A stretch of 36,252 nt of DNA from Rhodocyclaceae bacterium (lineage in GTDB: Bacteria; Pseudomonadota; Gammaproteobacteria; Burkholderiales; Usitatibacteraceae), in assembly GCA_020247395.1 (NCBI GenBank), contig JADCJC010000126.1, forward strand, positions 1-36,252, read 5' to 3'. Under the pieces are notes generated by a model. That model was not told the origin of the DNA. It did not search any database and saw only the letters and a program-made list of their open reading frames with translations. The stretch's first letter is position 1; every line of letters starts with the position of its first letter. A program made the position numbers and the translations under genes. Below are positions 29,884 to 36,252 of the stretch, piece after piece.

Positions 29884-30292
29884 AGGGTTCACCGCAGGGA
29901 AATCAATACCGACAAAGGAGCTCGCGGGTCTCGGCCAGCGTTCGCTTCCATCGCAATTGGTGACTCTTAGGTGACGTCTAGGGGGTAGGCATGGCGCGTG
30001 ACGTCGCCGGAATTGAGTGTTTATCCATTTTGCATCGTAGCCGGCGGGGATCGCCAACACATGCTGCGGTGCAAAACGCTACCTTACCACAACTGCCTTC
30101 CGACTTAAAGCTTCCCACCGGTAAACTGTTATCGAGCAGGATTCTTGCTAGACTACGTTGGTCCACCAATCAGTGCTTCAAGGCGTTGCCTTGTTTACCG
30201 CAAACGTTGCCCTGTGCGCGCCGCACCGCTGCATAGGTGCATTTGGCAGCATTATTGTCCACAACAATCGGAACATCGACACGAGGTAAATT
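29884..30292. other. Divergent intergenic region between ilvI and the sigma-factor gene
   Basis: 409 bp. Promoters for both directions must lie here, but no consensus pair stands out. GACGTCAC occurs twice (about 29970-30005, minus orientation). Minus-strand frames were read for branched-chain-rich leader peptides and none was found. No RNA gene was recognised. Confidence 0.45.
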
Positions 30293-30874
30293 CTGGCTTC
30301 CCGGCAAGAACTTTCTGATTTTTTGGCTTCTGTCGAGCGTAGGGCGTTCAAGCAAGCGGTCTTTGCGGTTAAGGATGACGATTCTGCGCTAGATGTGGTG
30401 CAAGACTCCATGCTCCGGCTGTCTGAAAAATACGCAGATCGGCCGCCTGAAGAACTGCCAATGCTGTTCCAAAAAATCCTCCAAAATGCGATCCGTGACT
30501 GGTTCCGGCGCAGCAAGGTAAGATCGACGTGGACAACCCTGTTTTCATCGTTCAGCAGCAAAGATGAAGATGAATTCGATATCCTGGAAACTTTAGCGGC
30601 TGAACAAGCGTCAAACGTCCCTGTATCGCCCGATGATCGACTCGAACAGTCGCAAGTCGTTGGGGCGATAGAAGAAGCGGTGGAAAGGTTGCCAGCGCGT
30701 CAACGTGAAGCGTTTCTGTTGCGTTATTGGGAAGATTTTGATGTGGCCGAGACGGCCAGCGTGATGGGATGCTCGGAAGGCAGTGTGAAGACGCACTGCT
30801 CACGCGCAGTCAGTGCGCTGTCGGCTCTTCTGCGAGCCAAAGGTATCACTCTTGAATCAATCGTTGCCAAATGA
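30293..30874 (+). CDS. ECF-like RNA polymerase sigma factor, apparent CTG start
   Basis: Sigma-70 family: region 2 (ALDVVQDSMLRLSEKYADRP, then LPMLFQKILQNAIRDWFRR) and region 4 (ERLPARQREAFLLRYWEDFD, SVMGCSEGSVKTHCSRAVSAL). About 193 residues. Homologues begin with a conserved (M)ASxxELSDFLxSVERRAFK; here that segment, ASRQELSDFLASVERRAFK, is in frame but preceded by CTG (30293), with GAGG six bases upstream and a TAA stop at 30287. There is no ATG, GTG or TTG before 30323. The TTG at 30323 is the alternative but would cut conserved residues. First gene of a four-gene group; the next product has anti-sigma-like topology. Confidence 0.85.
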   Translation: MASRQELSDFLASVERRAFKQAVFAVKDDDSALDVVQDSMLRLSEKYADRPPEELPMLFQKILQNAIRDWFRRSKVRSTWTTLFSSFSSKDEDEFDILETLAAEQASNVPVSPDDRLEQSQVVGAIEEAVERLPARQREAFLLRYWEDFDVAETASVMGCSEGSVKTHCSRAVSALSALLRAKGITLESIVAK

Positions 30875-30910
30875 ATTACCATAGTCGAGACCAAACAACG
30901 TTGTAACGTG

Positions 30911-31294
30911 ATGAACGAAAAAGACTTTTCCCATAAATTGACTTCCTATTTGGATCTCAGCGCGGGTCGGGTCAGCGCATCTGCTGCGGCGAAGTTGCGG
31001 AGTGCGCGTGAGTGTGCGCTTGCATCGTATCGTCCGCCGATACGCGTTTTGGGATTGGTGACTGTTTCAGGCCGCTTGGCCGATCCATCATTACTTGTAC
31101 GCAACCCATTGTTTTGGTTACCGATATTGCTGATCATCACCCTCATTTTTGCTTTACAACCCGCGACCGATGATCTTTATGATGAAACTGGGGTTATCGA
31201 CGCCAAACTGTTGACTGGCGAATTGCCAATCGACGCATTCCTAGATAAAGATTTCGCTACATGGGTGCAGGAAAAAGAGGCGGCAACGCAGTAA
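30911..31294 (+). CDS. DUF3619 single-pass membrane protein, candidate anti-sigma factor
   Basis: About 127 residues: a soluble N-terminal part of some 70 residues (MNEKDFSHKLTSYLDLSAGR, helical), one transmembrane helix (NPLFWLPILLIITLIFAL) and a short acidic C-terminal part predicted outside (DDLYDETGVIDAKLLTGELP). This matches DUF3619. The architecture and the N-terminal KLTSYLD pattern resemble anti-sigma factors, and it directly follows the sigma gene (36-bp gap). Anti-sigma function is inference. A GTG one codon upstream is an alternative start. Its stop overlaps the next gene by 34 bp. Confidence 0.7.
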   Translation: MNEKDFSHKLTSYLDLSAGRVSASAAAKLRSARECALASYRPPIRVLGLVTVSGRLADPSLLVRNPLFWLPILLIITLIFALQPATDDLYDETGVIDAKLLTGELPIDAFLDKDFATWVQEKEAATQ

Positions 31295-31827
31295 CAGCGT
31301 TCACCGAGTTTTCGCCGAACAGGTTTGCCCGCGTTGTGAGCCTCGCTGCGCTTACGGCGCTCATTTGCGCCAGCCCTCTCGCCATAACAGGAGTGGCGGC
31401 GCAGATGGCAAGTACGCCCGGCCCAGCGCAGGGGCAATCCGCACAAGCAGCAGGGGCGACTAGTCAGTCCAAACCCAAGTCGGTGGCGACCGTCCCGTGG
31501 AAACGTGTTCCGGACGCACAGAAAAAAGTCTTGGCCCCACTTGAGGCGGAGTGGCCGACGCTCCAGGGGACGCAACAACGCAAACTACTTGGTGCAGCCA
31601 AGCACTACCCAAGCTTGACCTCTGTCGAGCAGGAGCGCTTCCAAGAGCGCTTGAGGAGCTGGTCGACACTTACCCCAGAGCAACGTTCAGCTGCGCGAGA
31701 TCAATTTCAGTTGCTGAGCAATCTGCCGAAGGAAAAGCAAGCCGCACTCACCTCGCGGTGGCAGCAGGAAAAACAAGCCGAAAAGGCGGCCAAGGAGTCG
31801 CCTGCCCCTGCCCCCGCCACCAAATAG
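31261..31827 (+). CDS. Secreted DUF3106 helical protein
   Basis: 188 residues. A hydrophobic export segment (VVSLAALTALICASPLAIT) after a long N-terminal region ends in VAA near residue 48. A Ser/Gln/Ala-rich linker leads to the DUF3106 domain, a chain of helices with regularly spaced aromatic residues: VPWKRVPDAQKKVLAPLEAE, QQRKLLGAAKHYPSLTSVEQ, RLRSWSTLTPEQRSAARDQF. LTPEQR-type helices recall periplasmic CpxP/Spy-like sensors, a loose similarity only. The start overlaps the DUF3619 gene. Function unknown; an envelope sensor for the sigma/anti-sigma pair is a hypothesis. Confidence 0.75.
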   Translation: MGAGKRGGNAVTAFTEFSPNRFARVVSLAALTALICASPLAITGVAAQMASTPGPAQGQSAQAAGATSQSKPKSVATVPWKRVPDAQKKVLAPLEAEWPTLQGTQQRKLLGAAKHYPSLTSVEQERFQERLRSWSTLTPEQRSAARDQFQLLSNLPKEKQAALTSRWQQEKQAEKAAKESPAPAPATK

Positions 31828-31833
31828 CACGCC

Positions 31834-32379
31834 GTGTCAGAAGCCGAAACAGCTTCGTCGCCAGGCGAAGATATTCCCGCACTTCCTTCAACACCCAGCA
31901 TCGTGCGTCGTGTGGCGGCGATTCCATATGAGGGTTTACTGCTGCTCGCGCTGGTGTTGATCGCCAGCTTTCCAATCGCCGGACTACATGGTCTCACCCT
32001 AACCGGGGTAGCGCACATTGTTTTTCAAGCATATCTGTTGCTGGTTACAGGGCTATATTTCACTTGGCAATGGCAGAAAAACGGGCAAACACTGCCGATG
32101 AAAACTTGGCGCTTTCGGGTTGTAGCAGTTGACGGCAAGCGCTTAAGTTGGCCTAGGGCTATTCTGCGTTTCGCCAGCACCCTTATCTTTTTTGGCCCCG
32201 CCTGTGCTGGTGTGCTGTTACTCTTTTTCCCTGATCGCGTTAGTCCCCTGATCACGATGTGGGCATTTTTTCCGCTGATGGCAACAGTGCTTTACGCGCG
32301 CTTTGATGCCCAGGGCCAGTTCCTACACGACCGTTTAGCTGGCACGCGGCTTGATAACGTCCCACCACCCCAACGCTGA
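31834..32379 (+). CDS. RDD family membrane protein
   Basis: 181 residues with four or so transmembrane helices (GLLLLALVLIASFPIAGL, VFQAYLLLVTGLYFTWQW, FFGPACAGVLLLFF, WAFFPLMATVLYARF). RDD landmarks are visible: RRVAAIPYEGLLL (Glu where the family usually has Asp), the GQTLPMKTWRFRVV loop, and the final HDRLAGTRL. GTG start, 6 bp after the DUF3106 stop. Probably the last gene of the sigma-factor unit; it converges with lptG five bases away. Role unknown. Confidence 0.82.
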   Translation: MSEAETASSPGEDIPALPSTPSIVRRVAAIPYEGLLLLALVLIASFPIAGLHGLTLTGVAHIVFQAYLLLVTGLYFTWQWQKNGQTLPMKTWRFRVVAVDGKRLSWPRAILRFASTLIFFGPACAGVLLLFFPDRVSPLITMWAFFPLMATVLYARFDAQGQFLHDRLAGTRLDNVPPPQR

Positions 32380-32384
32380 TTCGG

Positions 32385-33485
32385 TTAATGCAAGAAACGT
32401 CGCGGGTACTCCTTTAGGAATAGCAATGTGCCCGCGACGGCCAAGAATGTAACAAGCGGCAGGGAGGCAGTCAACGATGGCGGCCAATCATTGAGTACGG
32501 TGAGATGGCCGATCATCTGGTTCAAGAAATACGCGCCGATACCCACCATGGTGCCCAATACCAGCATGGCACCAACCCCACCCGCTCGATTCGACTGGAT
32601 GGCAAATGGTATGGCCAGCAACATCATCACAATGACGCCAATGGGTTGGAAGACCTTGTGCCACAACGCGACCTCATAACGCGTGCTATTTTGTTTATTC
32701 TCGCGCAGATGCTGAATATACGCGTTCAGGTTCACAATCGACATCTCTTCTGGCTTTACCCGTAGAACCGAGAGTAAATCCGGCGTCATCGCGGAGACCC
32801 ATGTCGCGCTAGGGAGCTTCGAGATCCGCGCAAATCCAGTCGAGTCAGGGCCGTCAAAGATGGTGTGCTCAACGTTGGTCAACCGCCAGCGATTCTTTTC
32901 TTCATACTGCCCACGCTCGGCTAGACGAATCGACTTCAGCCGGTACGCGGCATCAAACTCAAAAATCCGCAGGTTCATAAGTTCGGTGTCGGGCGTCACG
33001 TTTTGAATATTCACAAATGATCGGTCGTCTTTGACCCAGAACCCTGATCGAAACTGTCGCGCCACCACGTTGGTGGTTGCCGAGACACGCATTCTTTTTG
33101 CCACCTCTTCTGCGGCAGGCGCAACCACTTCACCGAAGACAAAGATGATGGCTGAGAACAGCACACCAATCAGCGAGGCCAGAAGCGCTAACCTAGCCAG
33201 CGATAGCCCGGATGCCCGCATCACCGTCAGCTCTGACTGCATCGAGAGCCGTGATACCGCGAACAGTGTTCCCAGAAGTGCGGCTACCGGGAATATCACG
33301 ACGACATGTGATGGCTGCGACAGCAACACATAGGCAAAGGCGGTCATCAGGCCATACCCCCCCTTGCCGAGCGCGCCGAGTTCACGGATCAGATCGAACA
33401 GTGCGAACAGCGCCAACAACGCGAGCAACAGAAACGCAGTGGCGAGGGCAATTTCTTTGGCGAGATAACGAAACAAGATCGACAT
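32385..33485 (-). CDS. lptG: LPS export permease LptG
   Basis: One of two permeases of the LptB2FG complex that extracts lipopolysaccharide from the inner membrane. 366 residues: three N-terminal helices, a periplasmic beta-jellyroll (about residues 130-265, FWVKDDRSFVNIQNV) and three C-terminal helices (VGAMLVLGTMVGIGAYFLNQM). The N-terminus MSILFRYLAKEIALATAFLL and LSRLSMQSELTVMRASGLS-like coupling helix region are LptG type. Odd: lptF, usually adjacent upstream, is not here; a small membrane protein occupies the place. Confidence 0.92.
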   Translation of the reverse strand: MSILFRYLAKEIALATAFLLLALLALFALFDLIRELGALGKGGYGLMTAFAYVLLSQPSHVVVIFPVAALLGTLFAVSRLSMQSELTVMRASGLSLARLALLASLIGVLFSAIIFVFGEVVAPAAEEVAKRMRVSATTNVVARQFRSGFWVKDDRSFVNIQNVTPDTELMNLRIFEFDAAYRLKSIRLAERGQYEEKNRWRLTNVEHTIFDGPDSTGFARISKLPSATWVSAMTPDLLSVLRVKPEEMSIVNLNAYIQHLRENKQNSTRYEVALWHKVFQPIGVIVMMLLAIPFAIQSNRAGGVGAMLVLGTMVGIGAYFLNQMIGHLTVLNDWPPSLTASLPLVTFLAVAGTLLFLKEYPRRFLH

Positions 33486-33528
33486 CAGATGATTATCCCA
33501 TCGGCAGGGTGCAAGCCGCCAGCGCTCA

Positions 33529-33816
33529 CTAACCTGCGTTAATCCTAAAATAAACTAGCCCGATCACGGTCGCGACCCAAACCCAAAAAACCAAGCCAAA
33601 CGCAACCAAAGGCATGTGCTGATCACGCACAAATCTTGGCGACAGCAGCCTCGCCAGCTTTGTCGCCGGACTGGTGATGATGCGAAGCAGAACATACACA
33701 AAGTTCTTTTCGCGGTTGATGCCTGCAAAAAGATAAACCAGCCCTTGACCCAGCAGGGCGAATCCCGCCACTTCCGCAAGCGCCTTCAGAATCTTAAGTA
33801 GAAATACGACATCCAT
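33529..33816 (-). CDS. Small two-TM membrane protein of unknown function
   Basis: 95 residues from ATG 33816 (MDVVFLLKILKALAEVAGFA); the frame from 33894 runs through the terminator at 33848-33888 and is unlikely. A first helix (VAGFALLGQGLVYLFAGI), a basic loop (SPATKLARLLSPRFVRDQH) and a second helix (VAFGLVFWVWVATVIGLVYF). No family recognised. It lies 43 bp upstream of lptG and could be co-transcribed. A terminator separates it from the symporter. Confidence 0.6.
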   Translation of the reverse strand: MDVVFLLKILKALAEVAGFALLGQGLVYLFAGINREKNFVYVLLRIITSPATKLARLLSPRFVRDQHMPLVAFGLVFWVWVATVIGLVYFRINAG

Positions 33817-33847
33817 CTCATCAATCCCAACAAATTCACAAACCAAT

Positions 33848-33888
33848 AAAGAAAAACCCGCGCCACCTCTCGGCAGCGCGGGTTGTTT
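33848..33888 (-). terminator. Rho-independent terminator after the symporter gene
   Basis: Minus strand: perfect 9-bp stem AACCCGCGC/GCGCGGGTT (33855-33863 with 33876-33884), 12-nt loop, then TTTTTCTTTA. Classical intrinsic terminator, about 25 bp past the symporter stop. The opposite strand also ends in a short T-run. Confidence 0.9.
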
Positions 33889-33908
33889 TACCAACTAGCG
33901 CGATACGA

Positions 33909-35996
33909 CTAGCCCATCTGTCCAGCGGTATTCATCTTGTCACCCTTGATGGATGGGTAGCGTACGTGCTCAACCAGGTCCTGCACTTCTTGTGCCGGTG
34001 CCTTGGTGATCAAGCTGACAACGATCATCACCAACAGACCTACCGCCACCCCAAACACGCCGGAACCGATCGGCAAGATGTCGAACCAAAGAGGCATCTT
34101 TGGCACACCCAAATTGGTAAAGAATGGGTAGGTCCGCAGCATGTAATACATCACCGTGCCCAAGCCAGCCAACATACCGCAGATTGCCGCGATCTTGTTG
34201 GCACGCTTCCAGAATACGCCGAGTACCAGCGCTGGGAAGAATGCCGATGCCGCTAACGAGAACGCCGCGCCAACCAAGAACAAGATATCACCGGGCTTCT
34301 GCGCTGTGACGTAAGCCGCAACGATTGCAACCACCAGCAGCAACACTTTGGATATTGTGATGCGACGAGCCGTCGTTGCATCGGGATTGATCATCTTGTA
34401 ATAGACGTCGTGCGACAGCGCGTTGGCGATGGTCAGCAGCAACCCGTCGGCGGTGGACAACGCGGCAGCCAAGCCACCGGCCGCCACGAGGCCGGAAATC
34501 ACATAGGGTAGACCGGCAATTTCGGGGGTTGCCAACACGATGATGTCCTGACCAATCACAATCTCGGCGAGTTGCACAATGCCGTCTTTGTTGATGTCGG
34601 TGATACTGAGCAGTGCTTTATCCACCGCCTGCCACGAATTCACCCATTGCGGTAGATCGGCAAACGCCTTCCCTACCACATTACTATAAATGTCAAACTT
34701 CACCAGTACCGCCAGCGCTGGCGCTGAGAAGTACAACAAGAAGATGAAGAACAACGACCAGAATACCGACACACGCGCTTCATGTACGGAAGGCGTTGTG
34801 TAATAGCGCATCAAGATGTGTGGCAACGCCGCAGTACCAACCATCAACGAGAAAACCAGCGCCAAGAAGTTGTTACGCTTGGTATCCGATGACTTCTGCT
34901 TTTCCTCGTCTGTCTTGCCTGTGCCAACAAACGGTGTTCCGTGTGGCAGTGGTGGCGCGGCGCGTCCGGCTGCCCCTTGTTGCCCCTTAAGCTGTCCCTC
35001 ATAAGCTTTGACATCTTTCGGGAACGCGTCGACCGCTTTTTCCGCCGCTTGGATCGCCGCACCATCTGGTGTTGGTGCCGCTTTCAGTTCGTCAACTTTT
35101 GCCACCAACGCGGCTTTGTCCGCGTTGTAGGAAGTCTCGGCTCCGGCCTTGAGCTTCTCACCGGCGGTCTTAGCGCGGTCAGCAAAAATCTTGCGAACTT
35201 CCTGTTCCTTAGGGTCCGCCGTTAGCTGTTTTTCCAGCCCAGTCACCTTTTCAAGCACGGTGCCATAAACCAGTTGTGGAATCGGAATGCCGGTCTCTTT
35301 CAAGGACAACCAAACCACTGGGATCATGTAAGCGATGATCAGGATGATGTACTGCGCGACTTGTGTCCAAGTCACGGCCTTCATACCGCCCAAGAACGAA
35401 CAGACCAAGATGCCCGCCAAGCCGACAAACACACCGATACTGAACTCAAGGCCGGTGAAACGGCTGGTGATCAGACCCACACCGTAGATTTGTGCAACCA
35501 CATACACAAATGAACAGATGATTGCTGCAATCACACCGATGGTACGAACGAAGTTACCGCCATAACGTGCGCCCAAGAAATCAGGAATCGTAAACTGGCC
35601 AAACTTACGTAGATATGGGGCCAAGAACAATGCCACCAAACAGTAGCCACCCGTCCAGCCCATGATGAACGCTAATCCATCAAAGCCTTGTAGGTACAAG
35701 CCACCCGCCATACCGATAAACGATGCTGCCGACATCCAGTCGGCACCCGTCGCCATGCCGTTAAACATCGCGGGGACTTTTCGCCCCGCTACGTAGTACT
35801 CTGCGACGTCGAGTGTCCGACTCATGATGCCGATACTTGCATATAGCAGGATGGTCGCTGCCAGGAAGGCATAACCAATGTAGACCCTTGGTACACCCAG
35901 TTGCTCTGCGATGCCCAGAAGCACGACAAAGCCGATGAACCCGCCAGTGTAGAAGGTGTAATACTTTTTCAGTTGTTGGTTAAAGGTCTGACTCAT
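33909..35996 (-). CDS. Sodium/solute symporter large subunit (VC_2705-like)
   Basis: Inner-membrane SSS-family transporter, 695 residues, of the group that pairs with a small DUF4212 subunit; relatives include acetate permease ActP. Helices and SSS motifs are clear, e.g. GATGADWMSAASFIGMAGG-like region near residue 85, ALSTADGLLLTIANALSHDVY and the sodium-site helices after it. Odd: an Ala/Lys-rich helical insert at about residues 245-372 (ADRAKTAGEKLKAGAETSYN, DELKAAPTPDGAAIQAAEKA) and a loop DINKDGIVQLAE (467-478) that fits the EF-hand calcium pattern. The ATG overlaps the stop of the small-subunit fragment (ATGA). Substrate probably a small carboxylate. Confidence 0.9.
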   Translation of the reverse strand: MSQTFNQQLKKYYTFYTGGFIGFVVLLGIAEQLGVPRVYIGYAFLAATILLYASIGIMSRTLDVAEYYVAGRKVPAMFNGMATGADWMSAASFIGMAGGLYLQGFDGLAFIMGWTGGYCLVALFLAPYLRKFGQFTIPDFLGARYGGNFVRTIGVIAAIICSFVYVVAQIYGVGLITSRFTGLEFSIGVFVGLAGILVCSFLGGMKAVTWTQVAQYIILIIAYMIPVVWLSLKETGIPIPQLVYGTVLEKVTGLEKQLTADPKEQEVRKIFADRAKTAGEKLKAGAETSYNADKAALVAKVDELKAAPTPDGAAIQAAEKAVDAFPKDVKAYEGQLKGQQGAAGRAAPPLPHGTPFVGTGKTDEEKQKSSDTKRNNFLALVFSLMVGTAALPHILMRYYTTPSVHEARVSVFWSLFFIFLLYFSAPALAVLVKFDIYSNVVGKAFADLPQWVNSWQAVDKALLSITDINKDGIVQLAEIVIGQDIIVLATPEIAGLPYVISGLVAAGGLAAALSTADGLLLTIANALSHDVYYKMINPDATTARRITISKVLLLVVAIVAAYVTAQKPGDILFLVGAAFSLAASAFFPALVLGVFWKRANKIAAICGMLAGLGTVMYYMLRTYPFFTNLGVPKMPLWFDILPIGSGVFGVAVGLLVMIVVSLITKAPAQEVQDLVEHVRYPSIKGDKMNTAGQMG

Positions 35997-36137
35997 GCTT
36001 CGTCTCCTTCATCAACACCATGCTCAATATCCAGCTTACGCATGTAGACGGCGTAAAAGCCGATGATCAGTACGTAGACAATCAGGGAGCCTTGAGCGGC
36101 CATGTAAAAGGAAAACGGCCAGCCAAAGAAACCCCGA
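35993..36137 (-). pseudogene. DUF4212 symporter small subunit, 5' end lost
   Basis: The remaining 3' part encodes GFFGWPFSFYMAAQGSLIVY, VLIIGFYAVYMRKLDIEHGV and DEGDEA before a TGA overlapping the symporter ATG. This is the second helix and tail of DUF4212 (putative solute:sodium symporter small subunit). Upstream of the GFFGWPF segment the frame runs into repeat-bearing insertion DNA, so the start and first helix are missing on this side. The gene is probably inactive, and the normal promoter of the symporter is likely displaced. Junction placed at about 36137 by loss of similarity. Confidence 0.8.
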
Positions 36138-36252
36138 TGGCCACTTCAAATTCCCCCACTTATGGCCGCCCAAATTCCCCCGGGCAGGACGCGTTGATTA
36201 TTAGTTGACGGACGGGTTTTGTGCAATGCGGGCGGCGGCTTCTTTTAGCCGA
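36138..36252. mobile_element. Terminal part of an insertion sequence (IS21-type suspected)
   Basis: From TGGCC at 36138 the DNA carries two CAAATTCCCCC repeats (36147-36157 and 36171-36181, period 24), each with a nearby GGCC. Multiple short terminal repeats of this kind are characteristic of IS21-family ends. A minus-strand reading frame entering from the window edge ends RLKEAAARIAQNPSVN and stops at 36201; it could be the C-terminus of the transposition helper, which is unproven. The element continues outside the window. Confidence 0.6.

Noticed and set aside
29884-30060. N-terminal extension of the acetolactate synthase frame
   Set aside because: Open but unlike family N-termini; the ATG at 29883 has a plausible ribosome site and matches homologues.
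29884-30292. Branched-chain leader peptide for ilvI
   Set aside because: All minus-strand frames were read; none is enriched in Val, Leu or Ile and no terminator-like stem precedes ilvI.

Overview
The window reads as chromosomal DNA of a betaproteobacterium, probably Burkholderiales or a close relative. The evidence is gene content and synteny: ilvI-ilvH-ilvC-psd-pssA-leuA, smpB divergent from ratA-rnfH, guaB and guaA close together, a sigma factor/DUF3619/DUF3106/RDD group next to ilvI, and protein sequences such as a GuaA carrying LSGSHAS. This is inference from recognition; no search was run. No rRNA, tRNA or CRISPR array was recognised.

Layout. 1-1000 is mobile debris: a long fold-back repeat cutting the end of a broken mqsR toxin gene, a second broken small ORF, paired TGACCCACC repeats like those at IS21-type ends, and a cluster of TACCGTC motifs. 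1005-5476 (minus) is guaB, a Tet-type MFS exporter and guaA, that is, GMP synthesis with an exporter between its two enzymes. 5712-7437 holds two small envelope proteins and ratA-rnfH; 7497-8087 is smpB followed by an in-frame copy of its own tail. 8080-11677 carries an EamA transporter, dapD, a PilT/PilU ATPase and a lipoprotein.

11945-16162 (plus) is a tightly overlapping phenylalanine/tyrosine degradation operon, hppD-hmgA-fahA-phhA. 16275-20338 (minus) is a YIP1 membrane protein plus a MacAB-like ABC exporter. 20656-22832 is a GST and purB. 22916-29883 (minus) combines branched-chain amino-acid synthesis (ilvI, ilvH, ilvC, leuA) with phosphatidylethanolamine synthesis (psd, pssA). A 43-residue leucine-rich ORF, apparently leaderless, precedes leuA and is a candidate attenuation peptide.

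30293-32379 (plus) holds an ECF-like sigma factor that seems to start at CTG, a one-TM protein with anti-sigma-like topology, a secreted helical DUF3106 protein and an RDD membrane protein. This is the best candidate here for an uncharacterised regulatory system, probably envelope sensing. 32385-36137 (minus) holds lptG without lptF, a small membrane protein, and a sodium/solute symporter whose small DUF4212 partner gene is cut by an insertion element that runs off the right edge.

Most of the core is orderly housekeeping DNA. The unusual signals are insertions and duplications in or next to conserved genes (guaA, smpB, mqsR, DUF4212), the leuA leader ORF, and the sigma-factor cassette.
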